From positions 1 to 25,334 of the forward strand of contig LARD01000011.1 of NCBI GenBank assembly GCA_000980375.1: a stretch of DNA of 25,334 bases, given 5' to 3'. Below the pieces are notes generated by a model that worked only from the letters and a program-made list of their open reading frames with translations, searched no databases and was not told the DNA's origin. Both the position numbers and the translations under genes were made by a program. The DNA comes from Clostridium sp. K4410.MGS-306 (GTDB lineage: Bacteria; Cyanobacteriota; Vampirovibrionia; Gastranaerophilales; Gastranaerophilaceae). Below are positions 15,709-24,513 of this stretch, one piece after another; the stretch's first letter is position 1; the number at the start of each line of letters is the position of its first letter.

Positions 15709-17493
15709 ATGGCAAAAATAAAAGTTTCTGATTATATTGCATCAAGGCTAAAAAATATCTATGACATAAAAAATGTGTTTATGGTATCAGGCGGTGGAGC
15801 AATGCACCTCAATGACAGTTTTGGCAAATATATTCCTTATATTTGTAACCATAATGAACAAGCCTGTGCAATTGCAGCTGAGGGGTACGCAAAAGCCAGC
15901 TCTAAACTGGCTGTAGTAAATGTTACAACAGGCCCCGGAGGTTTGAATTGTTTAAACGGAGTCTTTGGCCAATGGACAGATTCTGTGCCTGTTTTATATA
16001 TCTCCGGTCAGGTAAAACGAGCTACAACCCTTGCTTCTTGTCCTGATTTAAATCTCAGGCAGCTGGGAGATCAAGAAGCTGACATAATAAGCGTTGTAAA
16101 ACCTTTAACAAAATATGCTGTAATGGTTAAAAATCCACTCGAAATTAAATATCATCTGGATAGGGCTGTTTATGAAGCAACTACAGGAAGAAAAGGCCCT
16201 GTGTGGCTGGATATTCCTATTGATGTTCAAGCGGCTGTGATAGATGAACAGGAATTAATAGATTTTGATATATCCTGCAAACCTCCCTCGACAAAGGAAG
16301 ATTGCAAAATCACAGAAGTTTTGAGCCGTCTTTCCCTTGCAAAAACTCCTCTTATTGTTGCCGGCCATGGTATTAGGCTTTCAGGCATGAAACATACCTT
16401 TTTAGATATACTTAAAAATTTAAACATCCCTGTTGTAACAACCTTTAACGGTTTTGATTTGTTGAACGAGGATACTCCTCAATATATTGGCCGTATCGGT
16501 ACAATCGGCCAGAGAGCAGGCAATTTTGCACTTCAAAATGCAGATTTGGTGCTCTTTTTAGGAACAAGAAACAATATAAGACAAATAAGCTATAATTGGG
16601 AAAACTTTGCTAGAAATGCATATAAAATTGTCGTTGACATCGACAAAGCTGAACTTGAAAAACCTCTTGTAAAGCCCGATATGGCAATACATGCAGACCT
16701 CGCTGATTTTTTACCTTTGCTTAAAGAATCTTTAACCTCTATTGATAAACCACAATGGCTTACATTTTGCCGGGATTTAAAAGAAAGGTATTCTTTTGGT
16801 AATACAAAAGAATATTCACAAACAGGAGATAAAATTAATGTTTATTATTTTGTAAGGCGTCTTACAGAGCTAATGTCTGAAAATGATGTTTGCGTCACTG
16901 CCAATGGCACAGCTATAATTGCAAGCGTGCAAACAGCGATGGTCAAGAACAATCAGAGAATATTCTCGAATTCCGGAGACGCTTCAATGGGTTATGATTT
17001 GCCGGCAGCAATAGGTGCATGTGTTGCAAACAACAAAAAAAATACAATATGTATTGCCGGTGATGGATCTTTGATGATGAATCTTCAAGAGCTCCAAACA
17101 TTAAAACACCACAATCTGCCGGTTAAGATTTTTATTTTGAATAACGATGGCTATAGCTCAATCAAACAAACACAAACAAACTTTTTTGAAGGCCGAAATA
17201 CCGGAGCAGGAACAAACAGTGGCGTGAGCATACCTGACTTTGTTAAAGTTGGCAGTGCTTTTGATATAAAGTCAATCAGGCTGGAGTCCCCTCATGAAAT
17301 TGATAATACGATAAAAAATGTTTTGTCTGCTAAGGGCCCTGTTTTGTGCGATGTGATAGTGAATCCTGATTATATATTTACGCCAAAACTTTCCTCACGC
17401 AAGCTAGAAGACGGAACAATGATTTCTCCTTCGCTTGAAGACATGTATCCGTTTTTGCCACGCGATGAGTATGAAAAGAATTTTTATAAATAA
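15709..17493 (+). CDS. Acetolactate-synthase-like TPP enzyme, polysaccharide-locus type
   Basis: A 594-residue thiamine-diphosphate enzyme with the three-domain POX/AHAS layout. The activating Glu50 lies in CNHNEQACAIAAEGYA. The TPP/Mg motif begins at Gly451-Asp452-Gly453 and ends at Asn478-Asn479 (ILNNDGY). The N-terminal MVSGGGAMHLNDS is characteristic of AHAS-like enzymes found in O-antigen clusters. YerE, which adds a two-carbon unit from pyruvate to CDP-4-keto-3,6-dideoxyglucose, is a known functional precedent, but orthology to it is not shown. There is no adjacent small subunit (IlvN), arguing against a branched-chain amino-acid role. GGGG (15699-15702) sits six bases before the ATG. 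It is co-operonic with the aldolase. Confidence 0.88.
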   Translation: MAKIKVSDYIASRLKNIYDIKNVFMVSGGGAMHLNDSFGKYIPYICNHNEQACAIAAEGYAKASSKLAVVNVTTGPGGLNCLNGVFGQWTDSVPVLYISGQVKRATTLASCPDLNLRQLGDQEADIISVVKPLTKYAVMVKNPLEIKYHLDRAVYEATTGRKGPVWLDIPIDVQAAVIDEQELIDFDISCKPPSTKEDCKITEVLSRLSLAKTPLIVAGHGIRLSGMKHTFLDILKNLNIPVVTTFNGFDLLNEDTPQYIGRIGTIGQRAGNFALQNADLVLFLGTRNNIRQISYNWENFARNAYKIVVDIDKAELEKPLVKPDMAIHADLADFLPLLKESLTSIDKPQWLTFCRDLKERYSFGNTKEYSQTGDKINVYYFVRRLTELMSENDVCVTANGTAIIASVQTAMVKNNQRIFSNSGDASMGYDLPAAIGACVANNKKNTICIAGDGSLMMNLQELQTLKHHNLPVKIFILNNDGYSSIKQTQTNFFEGRNTGAGTNSGVSIPDFVKVGSAFDIKSIRLESPHEIDNTIKNVLSAKGPVLCDVIVNPDYIFTPKLSSRKLEDGTMISPSLEDMYPFLPRDEYEKNFYK

Positions 17494-17599
17494 AATGTTA
17501 AGAAACCCCTGTACGAAAGCTTTAAATTTTTAATTTGCTAATTTTAAACAAACAGTTCCAATAATAATTAAAGCGATGCATGCTGTTATACCTAAATCA

Positions 17600-18214
17600 T
17601 CAAATATCTGGCCTGATGGTGTTAGAATTAAAAATTCTTATATCATCAAAAAATTTAATCGGTTTGCAAGGATTACCAACCGCTACACAGTTATCAGGGA
17701 TAGAACGACATACAACACTTCCTGCTCCAATTATACTATTTTTTCCGATTGTAACCCCGGGTAAAATTATTACTCCACCGCCTATCCAAGCACCGTCTTT
17801 GATTTCAACAGGGTCAGCACCTGTTCTAAAATACATGGTGTCGGTTTCATTTCTATCTAAAATATATCTGTTCTCCGGTAATATTGGGTGATGAGAAGTG
17901 TATATTTGTAAGTTTGGAGCAAGTAGAACGCAGGAACCTATTATTATTTTTTCATTATCAATAAAAGTGGTATTAGGACCTACTATTACATCATCACCAA
18001 TAAAAATATTTTTCCCTGTATCACAATAGAAGTTTGTACCAACAGAAACATTTTTTCCAATAGAACCAAATAAATCTTTAAGAATTTCTCTTTTTCTAGC
18101 AGTATTTTCGTAATCTAAAGAATTGTATTCTTTAAATAATTTTTCTGCTTTTGTATGAAAATTGATGTGTTCAGGAGTATTACATTTTATGTAATTATAT
18201 TTTTTATTCGCCAT
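17600..18214 (-). CDS. Maltose/galactoside O-acetyltransferase family (hexapeptide repeat)
   Basis: A 204-residue left-handed beta-helix acetyltransferase that moves acetyl from acetyl-CoA to a sugar hydroxyl. Residues about 10-50 match the Mac N-terminal domain. Hexapeptide repeats run from about residue 55 to 185 (IGKNVSVG, IFIGDDVIVGPN, AWIGGGVIILPGVTIGKNSIIGAGSVV). The catalytic His lies in YTSHHP, followed by the usual AVGNPCKPI. It sits convergent to the TPP enzyme, with about 106 bp of AT-rich DNA between (17494-17599) in which I see no gene or good terminator. It may decorate the same glycan. No Shine-Dalgarno; a -10 lies six bases before the ATG. Confidence 0.92.
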   Translation of the reverse strand: MANKKYNYIKCNTPEHINFHTKAEKLFKEYNSLDYENTARKREILKDLFGSIGKNVSVGTNFYCDTGKNIFIGDDVIVGPNTTFIDNEKIIIGSCVLLAPNLQIYTSHHPILPENRYILDRNETDTMYFRTGADPVEIKDGAWIGGGVIILPGVTIGKNSIIGAGSVVCRSIPDNCVAVGNPCKPIKFFDDIRIFNSNTIRPDI

Positions 18215-18220
18215 AAACTA

Positions 18221-18226
18221 ATTATG
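18221..18226 (-). promoter_or_regulatory. Leaderless-type -10 for the acetyltransferase gene
   Basis: The minus strand reads TGC-CATAAT (the hexamer at 18226-18221), six bases, then the ATG at 18214. This is an extended -10 with no Shine-Dalgarno in the gap. The -35 is weak. Confidence 0.45.
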
Positions 18227-18262
18227 GCATGAAATCTAAAAATACAAAACCTAATGTGTATT

Positions 18263-18292
18263 TTGCTAATAAGAAAGTTCTTATGCTAAAAT
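18263..18292 (+). promoter_or_regulatory. Leaderless-type promoter for the TIGR04076 gene
   Basis: TTGCTA (18263-18268), an 18-bp spacer and TGC-TAAAAT (the hexamer at 18287-18292) are followed by six bases and the ATG at 18299. The bases between are AACCCT, with no Shine-Dalgarno. Confidence 0.5.
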
Positions 18293-18298
18293 AACCCT

Positions 18299-18625
18299 AT
18301 GAAAAAGGTTAAAATTACAGTATTGAGAAGAACATTTATTGAAGATTTAGCAAAAGAATATGGCGCTGAAAATCTTACTGTTTGTCCTATGTTAAAAGAG
18401 GGGCAAGTTTTCTACGCAGATTGGGCGAAACCGGATGGTTTTTGCGATGAAGCCTGGAAAGCAATTTATCAATATGTTTTTGCTTTGGCTCATGGTGCAG
18501 ATAAAGAATTGTTCTACTATAAGGATTGGATTACAAAACCCGGTGTTGCCATTTGTTCTTGTAATGACGGTTTAAGGCCTGTTATTTTCAAGTTAGAAGC
18601 TACTGAGCAAGAATCAAAGGCATAA
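18299..18625 (+). CDS. TIGR04076 family protein
   Basis: A 108-residue cytosolic protein that I match to TIGR04076 from its opening MKKVKITVLRRTF, the block CPMLKEGQVF, the GFCDEAWKAIYQYVFALAHG segment and the terminal CNDGLRPVIFKLE. Conserved cysteines (Cys29, Cys49 and two in CSCND) suggest metal binding or redox activity, but the family has no established function that I know of. It is a single gene between a divergent acetyltransferase and the tRNA terminator. It appears to be transcribed as a leaderless mRNA. Confidence 0.8.
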   Translation: MKKVKITVLRRTFIEDLAKEYGAENLTVCPMLKEGQVFYADWAKPDGFCDEAWKAIYQYVFALAHGADKELFYYKDWITKPGVAICSCNDGLRPVIFKLEATEQESKA

Positions 18626-18706
18626 TTAAATTGGGCTACCAGCTTCTCAAATTAAACACTTCCAAGCAAAACGGACTTAAAAATACAACCAGTCATAAAA
18701 ATACGA

Positions 18707-18738
18707 AAAGAAAGCTTTAATTATTTGAAGCTTTCTTT
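18707..18738 (-). terminator. Terminator after tRNA-fMet
   Basis: AAAGAAAGCTT (18707-18717) and AAGCTTTCTTT (18728-18738) form a perfect 11-bp stem with a 10-base loop, beginning four bases past the tRNA CCA on the minus strand. A broken T-rich tail follows. It may also serve the plus-strand gene that ends at 18625. Confidence 0.75.
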
Positions 18739-18742
18739 AAAA

Positions 18743-18811
<69 letters not shown>

Positions 18812-18819
<8 letters not shown>

Positions 18820-18830
18820 CTATTTAGTTT
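18812..18830 (-). repeat. 19-bp direct repeat, copy at the tRNA-fMet 5' end
   Basis: The minus strand reads AAACTAAATAG followed by the first eight bases of the tRNA (CGCGGGAT). An identical 19-mer lies at 18913-18931, 101 bp away and in the same orientation. The repeat therefore spans the expected RNase P cleavage point. Confidence 0.9.
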
Positions 18831-18836
18831 TCATTT

Positions 18837-18920
18837 GCGGTTTACTCTGAGCAGTCTTCCAGACTTACCTCTCCTCAAACGTGACATTTAGTCACCTTTT
18901 CGTCGGCAGAGTATCCCGCG
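18837..18920 (-). ncRNA. Unrecognised structured RNA upstream of tRNA-fMet
   Basis: The minus strand folds with well-defined helices. GCGG (18919-18916) pairs with CCGC (18840-18837). TACTCTG (18913-18907) pairs with CAGAGTA (18849-18843), separated from the first by a 2x2 internal loop. Two inner hairpins are GTGAC-TAAAT-GTCAC (18895-18881) and AGTCT-GGA-AGACT (18865-18853). A TATAAT at 18941-18936 would start transcription near 18929. There is no T-arm, so it is not a tRNA, and it matches no riboswitch, RNase P, SRP, 6S or tmRNA that I can recall. The helices are also complementary on the plus strand, but the promoter and tRNA direction favour minus. The 5' end is placed by similarity to the tRNA 5' end. 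Confidence 0.55.
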
Positions 18921-18931
18921 CTATTTAGTTT
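18913..18931 (-). repeat. 19-bp direct repeat, copy at the structured RNA 5' end
   Basis: Identical to the copy at 18812-18830 (leader AAACTAAATAG plus CGCGGGAT). Here it leads into the structured RNA instead of the tRNA. Confidence 0.9.
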
Positions 18932-18935
18932 GTAC

Positions 18936-18941
18936 ATTATA
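18936..18941 (-). promoter_or_regulatory. -10 for the structured RNA and tRNA-fMet unit
   Basis: A perfect TATAAT on the minus strand lies 16 bases before the proposed RNA 5' end. No clear -35 is seen at 16-18 bp. It sits back to back with the promoter of the GNAT gene. Confidence 0.5.
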
Positions 18942-18997
18942 TTATTAAACGCTCAAAACCAAAAATCAAGTGTATAGATTTTTAAAACAAATTTCTT

Positions 18998-19003
18998 TAT
19001 AAT
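18998..19003 (+). promoter_or_regulatory. Leaderless-type -10 for the GNAT gene
   Basis: A perfect TATAAT is followed by six bases (AATCAG) and then the ATG at 19010. No Shine-Dalgarno is present and the -35 is poor. Confidence 0.5.
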
Positions 19004-19009
19004 AATCAG

Positions 19010-19540
19010 ATGAACGAACTGTTTTTGGAAACTGAACGTCTGCGCCTTTTTAAGATTGACGAAAATGATTTTGCACAATTATGCCTTATGCATAAGGATG
19101 AAGATGTTATGTATGCATGGGAGTATATTTTTTCTGATGAAGAAGTAAAAAATTGGATAAGTAAAAACATTGAATTTTACGAAAAATATAACCTTGGCTA
19201 TTTTCTTGCTTTAGACAAAAATAAAAATCAGGTTGTGGGCCAAATTGGGCTTATGCCTGATATAATAAACGGTCAAAGGTTTTTGGAAACCGGATATATT
19301 CTGAAAAAAGAATTTTGGCATAACGGCTATGCTTATGAAGGTGCAAAAGCTTTGATTGAATATGCTTTTGATGTTTTACAAGAAAAACAGGTAATTGCCG
19401 AAATAAGACCAACAAACACTGCATCACAAAAAGTTGCAAAAAAATTAGGTATGAAAGTAATAGGTGATTTTGTAAAAATCGTACACGGAAAAGAAATGCT
19501 GCATTTAATTTACAGCATAGAAAAAGCTAAACTGTCTTAA
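19010..19540 (+). CDS. GNAT family N-acetyltransferase (RimJ/RimL-like)
   Basis: A 176-residue acetyl-CoA-dependent N-acetyltransferase. It opens with [16 protein letters not shown], typical of the RimJ/RimL branch. It has the acetyl-CoA loop region around [20 protein letters not shown] (105-124) and the C-terminal [16 protein letters not shown] (133-148). The acceptor cannot be predicted: ribosomal protein N-terminus, aminoglycoside or small molecule are all possible. It is a single gene, leaderless by sequence, and its 3' end overlaps convergent uxs by 14 bp. Confidence 0.93.
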   Translation: MNELFLETERLRLFKIDENDFAQLCLMHKDEDVMYAWEYIFSDEEVKNWISKNIEFYEKYNLGYFLALDKNKNQVVGQIGLMPDIINGQRFLETGYILKKEFWHNGYAYEGAKALIEYAFDVLQEKQVIAEIRPTNTASQKVAKKLGMKVIGDFVKIVHGKEMLHLIYSIEKAKLS

Positions 19541-20456
19541 AATAATCGATGGTTTTTTTGAGGCCGTCTATAATATCCACTTCTGGTTCCCAGCCAAGCT
19601 CTTTTTGTGCAACGGAAATATCCGGTTTTCTTTTGATGGGGTCATCGCCTGGCAGTGGTAAAAAAACGATTTTAGATTGCGAACCGGTTAGCTCTATTAT
19701 TTTTTGAGCCAGATCAAGCACAGTCCTTTCAGAAGGGTTTCCAAGATTTACCGGACCGCAAAAACCGCTTTTGTTGTTCATCATCCTTATCATTCCTTCG
19801 ACAAGATCGTCTACATAACAAAAACTTCTTGTCTGGGTGCCGTCTCCGTAAATTGTTATATCTTCATTGCTCAAAGCCTGCATAATACAGTTAGAAACAA
19901 CTCTGCCATCTTTAGGATCCATGTTGGGTCCATATGTGTTGAATATTCTGATAATCCTTGTCTCAATGCCGTATTGCCTGTGGTAGTCTGTCATTAGTGT
20001 TTCGGCACAACGTTTTCCTTCATCATAACAACTTCTTATGCCGATGGGGTTTACATTGCCCCAGTATGTTTCATTTTGCGGGTGTACAAGAGGGTTTCCG
20101 TATACTTCGGATGTAGAGGCCTGCAAGATGGTTGCATTATGTTTTTTTGCAAGCTCGAGCATATTTAATATTCCAAGCACGGAAGTCTTCATTGTTTTGA
20201 CAGCATCATACTGATAATGCGGCGGGCTTGCCGGACAAGCAAGATTGTAGATCTGGTCGCATTCTATATCAACAGGGTTGATAATGTCGTGCTCTTTTAA
20301 TGTAAAATTGGGGTGCTCAAGCAAATCAGCAATATGTTTTTTTAAACCGGTAAAAAAATTATCAAGACAAATTACTTTGTTTCCTTCTTTTAAAAGCCTT
20401 CTGCAAAGATGATTGCCTATAAATCCTGCTCCGCCGGTTACCAAAATTCTTTTCAT
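19527..20456 (-). CDS. uxs: UDP-glucuronate decarboxylase (UDP-xylose synthase)
   Basis: NAD-dependent SDR that decarboxylates UDP-glucuronate to UDP-xylose. At 309 residues it matches bacterial UXS. It has the Rossmann GGAGFIG (8-14), the UXS-typical [16 protein letters not shown] (73-88), STSEVYG with Glu117, and the catalytic Tyr144-xxx-Lys148 in YDEGKR. It is preceded by ugd with a TAATG overlap, so the pair runs UDP-glucose to UDP-glucuronate to UDP-xylose as a translationally coupled unit. A related SDR (epimerase) activity is possible but the ACPASPP and YDEGKR signatures favour UXS. Confidence 0.93.
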   Translation of the reverse strand: MKRILVTGGAGFIGNHLCRRLLKEGNKVICLDNFFTGLKKHIADLLEHPNFTLKEHDIINPVDIECDQIYNLACPASPPHYQYDAVKTMKTSVLGILNMLELAKKHNATILQASTSEVYGNPLVHPQNETYWGNVNPIGIRSCYDEGKRCAETLMTDYHRQYGIETRIIRIFNTYGPNMDPKDGRVVSNCIMQALSNEDITIYGDGTQTRSFCYVDDLVEGMIRMMNNKSGFCGPVNLGNPSERTVLDLAQKIIELTGSQSKIVFLPLPGDDPIKRKPDISVAQKELGWEPEVDIIDGLKKTIDYFKTV

Positions 20457-21757
20457 TACTTTGCCCCTATACAGTGATATTCTATGCCTTTTTCTTTTAA
20501 CAAAATCGGGTCATACTGATTTCTGCCGTCAAAAATAACAGGTTCTTTCAGTTCTTTTTTTATTCTGTCAAAATCAGGATTTTTAAATTCATTCCACTCT
20601 GTTGCCAGAATAAGAGCATCTGCACCAACAATGGCATCATAAGCAGAGTCTTCACACGTGATTTTATCTTTTAAAATTCCCTTTGCCGTATCCATAGCTT
20701 TGGGGTCAAATGCACAAATCTTTGCACCTTGCATAACAAGCTCTTTCACTATGTTAATAGAAGGAGCTTCTCTCATGTCGTTTGTTTCGGGTTTGAAAGC
20801 AAGACCCCATAGTGCAAATTTTTTGTCTTTCAAATTACCGTTGTACCTTTTTATAATTTTGTTAATAAAAATATATCTCTGACGCAAGTTTATGTTGTCT
20901 GTGGCATTCAAAATTTCTGCACTGTATCCGTTTGCTTTTGCTACTGATATCAAAGCCTTTACATCTTTTGGGAAGCAAGAGCCTCCGTATCCGAGCCCTG
21001 CAAACAAAAACTTGGAGCCGATACGGTTGTCTGCACACATACCCCTTCTCACCATTTCGGAATTTGCTCCGATAGCTTCACAAATGTTTGCTATTTCATT
21101 TGCATAAGATATTTTTAATGCAAGAAAAGCGTTTGCAGCATATTTTGTCATTTCAGCAGATTTTATGTCCATTTCAATAACAGGTATTCCTGTTCTAATA
21201 AAAGGGTCATAGATTTCTCGCATTATTTTAAGAGCACGTTCATTCTTTGCTCCGAGAATGACTCTATCCGGTTTTAAAAAGTCCTGTACAGCTGCGCCCT
21301 GTTTTAAAAATTCAGGGTTTGACACAATATCGCAATCGTAGGATGTATTTTCTTTGATAGTTTGTTCTATTTGTTCACAAGTTCCGACCGGTACTGTGGA
21401 TTTGTTTACGATTACTTTGTATTCGTTCATAGAATCCGCGATGCTTTTTGCTACAGTAAACACTGCGCCCAAATCTGCAGAGCCGTCTTCTTTTTGTGGT
21501 GTGCCTACTGCAATAAAACATACATCGCTGTTTTTTACAGCAAAATCTAAATCAGCTGTAAAAGTGAGTCTTTTTTCTTTTACGTTTTCCAAAATAAGAT
21601 TTTCAAGACCCGGTTCAAATATCGGAATAATGCCTTTTTCAAGTTTCTTAAGTTTGTCTGTGTCTTTGTCAACGCATATTACATTGTTTCCCATTTCTGC
21701 AAAACATGTACCTGCAACTAAACCGACATAACCTGTACCAACTACACAAAGTCTCAT
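20456..21757 (-). CDS. ugd: UDP-glucose 6-dehydrogenase
   Basis: Oxidises UDP-glucose twice with NAD to UDP-glucuronate. The 433-residue product has the N-terminal [10 protein letters not shown] (7-16), STVPVGT (120-126), [18 protein letters not shown] (204-221) and the catalytic Cys261 in [10 protein letters not shown]. The C-terminal domain has [17 protein letters not shown]. The ATG at 21757 is chosen over an in-frame GTG at 21769 because GGAGGAA lies just before it and the protein then begins at the Rossmann strand. It is the first gene of the ugd-uxs operon, divergent from the flavoprotein gene with about 100 bp between. Confidence 0.96.
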   Translation of the reverse strand: MRLCVVGTGYVGLVAGTCFAEMGNNVICVDKDTDKLKKLEKGIIPIFEPGLENLILENVKEKRLTFTADLDFAVKNSDVCFIAVGTPQKEDGSADLGAVFTVAKSIADSMNEYKVIVNKSTVPVGTCEQIEQTIKENTSYDCDIVSNPEFLKQGAAVQDFLKPDRVILGAKNERALKIMREIYDPFIRTGIPVIEMDIKSAEMTKYAANAFLALKISYANEIANICEAIGANSEMVRRGMCADNRIGSKFLFAGLGYGGSCFPKDVKALISVAKANGYSAEILNATDNINLRQRYIFINKIIKRYNGNLKDKKFALWGLAFKPETNDMREAPSINIVKELVMQGAKICAFDPKAMDTAKGILKDKITCEDSAYDAIVGADALILATEWNEFKNPDFDRIKKELKEPVIFDGRNQYDPILLKEKGIEYHCIGAK

Positions 21758-21858
21758 TAATTCCTCCACATTTTTTTATAATTTTAACACGAAATTGTTG
21801 TTTTTATTGCCGGATTTTTGTATGCTGTATTATCAAGATAAATAAAGAGGATTTTAAT

Positions 21859-23505
21859 ATGAAGGTTTTAATTATAGGTGGAGGTGCCTGCGGTGCAAGC
21901 GCTGCTGCAAGACTAAGAAGGCTGGATGATAATGCGGAGATTTTGATTCTTGAAAAAACTCATGAAATTTCTATTGCAAATTGCGGTCTGCCTTATTATT
22001 GCTCTGACATAATAGACAGTGAAGAAAAAATGCATGTTTCAAGCGTGCAAAAATTTAAAAACCTTTTAAATGTTGATATAAAAATGGGTGCCAACGTAAC
22101 TGCTATCAATCGTATTGATAAAACAGTTACAGTTAATGATTCAGAGGTTTTAAGTTATGACAAGCTGGTGCTTACGCCGGGCGCTGAACCGTTTGTGCCG
22201 GATATACAAGGGATAAATAACCCTAAAATACATACACTTAGAATGCTAAAAGACGGCAATGCCATAAAAGAGATTGTAAAAAATACAAATGCAAAAAATG
22301 CAGTTGTGATTGGCGGCGGTTTTATTGGGGTTGAGATGGCTGAAAACTTTAAACATCTCAAAGACGTAAACACTACACTGGTTGAGCTTTCCTCTCATAT
22401 CCTTCCACCTGTTGATAAAGAGACAGCAGCATTTGCTCAAAATGAAATGAGAAAAAACGGAGTTAATCTTGTTCTGTCTGACGGAGTAAAAGCTTTTGAT
22501 AATGATTATGTAGTATTGAATTCCGGCAGAAAGTTACCTTATGATATCGCAGTGCTTGCAATTGGTGTAAAACCACAAACCTCACTTGCCCGCGAATGCG
22601 GACTTGTTATCGGTAAATCGGGAGGTGTGAAGGTTAACGAACACATGCAAACATCAGACCCTGATATCTATGCAGGCGGTGACAGCGTTGAGGTAACCGA
22701 TTTTGTTACTAATGCGGATGTGCTTATTCCTTTGGCCGGTCCGGCAAACAGACAGGGGCGTATTATTGCGGACAATATTGCAGGATATAAATCTGTGTAC
22801 AAAAAAACAATAGGCTCTGCTGTTGTAAAAGTTTTTGACCTTACTATTGCAAATGCAGGTAATAGCGAGGAAAATCTCATTAAACGCAATATCCCTTACT
22901 GGAAAACTTTTACATACGGATTTTCACATGCAAGTTACTATCCGGGTGCAACAAGGACTATGTATAAATTGTTGTTTAATGCACAGGGCGATATCCTGGG
23001 AGTGCAAGCTGCCGGATACGAAGGGGTGGAAAAACGTGTGGATGTAATAGCTACATCAATGAGGAATTCTTTGAAGGTATGGGATTTGATAGATTCCGAG
23101 TTATGCTATGCTCCTCCTTATTCTTCAGCAAAGGACCCTGTAAATATACTGGGTATGCATGCTGATAATATTTTAAAGGGTTTTGTAAAACCGGCCTATT
23201 TTGAAGATATCAAGGACTCTGTGCTCGTGGATGTGCGCCCTGCAGCAGATTATGCAAACGAAACAATAGATGGTGCTTTGAATATACCTACACCGGAGCT
23301 TCGGTCAAGATGTGACGAGCTTCCGAAAGATAAAAAAGTTATTCTGTTTTGCAACACCGGTTTTCAAAGCTATGTTGCTTCCAGAATTCTTTTGCAGCGT
23401 GGATTTAACAATGTATACAGCTTGACAGCAGGCATAGAACTCTACAAAGAGCTTGTGAAAAATCAAAAGGCGCTGGCGGCCGAAACTGCAGCAACTGTTG
23501 TTTAA
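21859..23505 (+). CDS. CoA-disulfide-reductase-like flavoprotein with C-terminal rhodanese domain
   Basis: A 548-residue class III pyridine nucleotide-disulfide oxidoreductase. FAD binding is at GGGACGASAAARLRR (7-21), the single redox Cys42 lies in IANCGLPYY, and the NAD(P)H motif GGGFIGVEMAENF follows. A second FAD motif, YAGGDSVEV, lies near residue 270. A rhodanese domain occupies about 455-545, with the persulfide-carrying Cys498 in CNTGFQS. This layout matches the CoADR-RHD/NADH-dependent persulfide reductases, which reduce CoA disulfide, CoA persulfide or polysulfide. A role in sulfur or redox balance of an anaerobe is inferred. The ATG at 21859 has AAAGAGG before it; the upstream in-frame extension lacks conserved residues. 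The stop abuts that of the next gene with no gap. Confidence 0.9.
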   Translation: MKVLIIGGGACGASAAARLRRLDDNAEILILEKTHEISIANCGLPYYCSDIIDSEEKMHVSSVQKFKNLLNVDIKMGANVTAINRIDKTVTVNDSEVLSYDKLVLTPGAEPFVPDIQGINNPKIHTLRMLKDGNAIKEIVKNTNAKNAVVIGGGFIGVEMAENFKHLKDVNTTLVELSSHILPPVDKETAAFAQNEMRKNGVNLVLSDGVKAFDNDYVVLNSGRKLPYDIAVLAIGVKPQTSLARECGLVIGKSGGVKVNEHMQTSDPDIYAGGDSVEVTDFVTNADVLIPLAGPANRQGRIIADNIAGYKSVYKKTIGSAVVKVFDLTIANAGNSEENLIKRNIPYWKTFTYGFSHASYYPGATRTMYKLLFNAQGDILGVQAAGYEGVEKRVDVIATSMRNSLKVWDLIDSELCYAPPYSSAKDPVNILGMHADNILKGFVKPAYFEDIKDSVLVDVRPAADYANETIDGALNIPTPELRSRCDELPKDKKVILFCNTGFQSYVASRILLQRGFNNVYSLTAGIELYKELVKNQKALAAETAATVV

Positions 23506-24153
23506 TTAAAAAAGGTTTTCAAGCAGTGAGCCCTGTTTGGGCTTATCGGGATTTAATATATCAAGAAATTTTTCATAACAGAGGTTTGTTACTGTACAGT
23601 CTTTCAGACCTCTGTGCATTCCGTCTGTGTTTAAATTGAAATGCGCTGCAATGATACCAAGCTTTTTGCTTTGAAGCTGGGGTAAAAATTTTCTAGCCAG
23701 TTTTAGTGTATCTATATAGTCATTTTCAAGCTGCATGCCGTGGTGTTTTTGCAGTTTTTCGTTAATAAAGCTTAAGTCAAATGTAATGTTGTGACCCATT
23801 AAAATATAGTCTGAACAAAAGTTTTTGAAATCCAGAATTGCTTCTTCAATATTAGGTGCCGTTTCAAGCATTTGAGGTGTTATTCCGGTGAGCTCTGTGA
23901 TAAATGTGCTCATAAAACCTCTTGGTTTAACAAGTCGGGAAAATTCTTCCTTTACCTTACCAAACGAAACTCTGATTGCGCTAAGCTCGATAATCTCATT
24001 TTGCACAGGAGACAATCCGGTTGTTTCAATATCCAAAACAACATATTCCTCAGGGTAAAGCTTAAGACTTACGTCTTTTTTTGTATGTTTATACGGCATT
24101 TGTGTACTTTCTTTGTTTGTATCTATAAATACATCGTACACTTTTAGTGGCAT
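23506..24153 (-). CDS. DEDDh 3'-5' exonuclease (PolC/DnaQ-like)
   Basis: A compact 215-residue exonuclease. Exo I is VVLDIETTGL with Asp41 and Glu43. Exo II is GHNITFDLSFI with Asp126. Exo III is MHRGLKDC with His180 and Asp185. GFMSTFITELTGITPQML is typical of the PolC/epsilon exonuclease group. It may act in proofreading or RNA/DNA trimming as a stand-alone protein. It is distinct from the long tagged exonuclease at 10002. The start is uncertain: the ATG at 24153 has no Shine-Dalgarno and no clean -10 at leaderless spacing, while an internal ATG at 24099 has only a weak AAAG. Both keep the full domain. Confidence 0.9.
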   Translation of the reverse strand: MPLKVYDVFIDTNKESTQMPYKHTKKDVSLKLYPEEYVVLDIETTGLSPVQNEIIELSAIRVSFGKVKEEFSRLVKPRGFMSTFITELTGITPQMLETAPNIEEAILDFKNFCSDYILMGHNITFDLSFINEKLQKHHGMQLENDYIDTLKLARKFLPQLQSKKLGIIAAHFNLNTDGMHRGLKDCTVTNLCYEKFLDILNPDKPKQGSLLENLF

Positions 24154-24513
24154 AAAAATAAATATTTTATGTCGCTATTTTTGTTTTTTGTAACATTTAA
24201 AAAAAGAAAATGGGCTGAAATAATGTTCTTAACCAATACAAAACTGGGAAAGTAAACACTTTAAATAATAAAAAAACAATCCAAATTAATAACATACAAA
24301 ATAAATATATGATATATTTTTATCAAAGTTTTCTCCTTTTTTACATAACAATGAAAATACCTATGTCAAAAACAACATTTCAACACTAAAAAATAAGTTA
24401 ACGATTGCAAAAAACAGAAGTTCACTAAATTTTAAAAATCTTTTCATGAACATGATTATATGAAAAAAGCCTGCAAATGAACAAGACACTCGTAGACTAT
24501 AATTAAATTTATG
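24154..24513. other. 360-bp AT-rich gap with no gene found
   Basis: I see no open frame with a ribosome site, no RNA gene and no convincing terminator here. It holds A- and T-runs and one small imperfect palindrome around TTCATGAACATGAT (about 24444-24457). It lies upstream of the exonuclease gene and downstream of the membrane-protein gene. Confidence 0.6.

Noticed and set aside
18837..18920. A second, degenerate tRNA
   Set aside because: It begins like the tRNA but has no T-arm, no anticodon arm and no 7-bp acceptor stem, and its helices are arranged differently.
24154..24513. Possible small gene or RNA in the AT-rich gap
   Set aside because: No frame with a start and ribosome site and no strong hairpin; only short imperfect palindromes.
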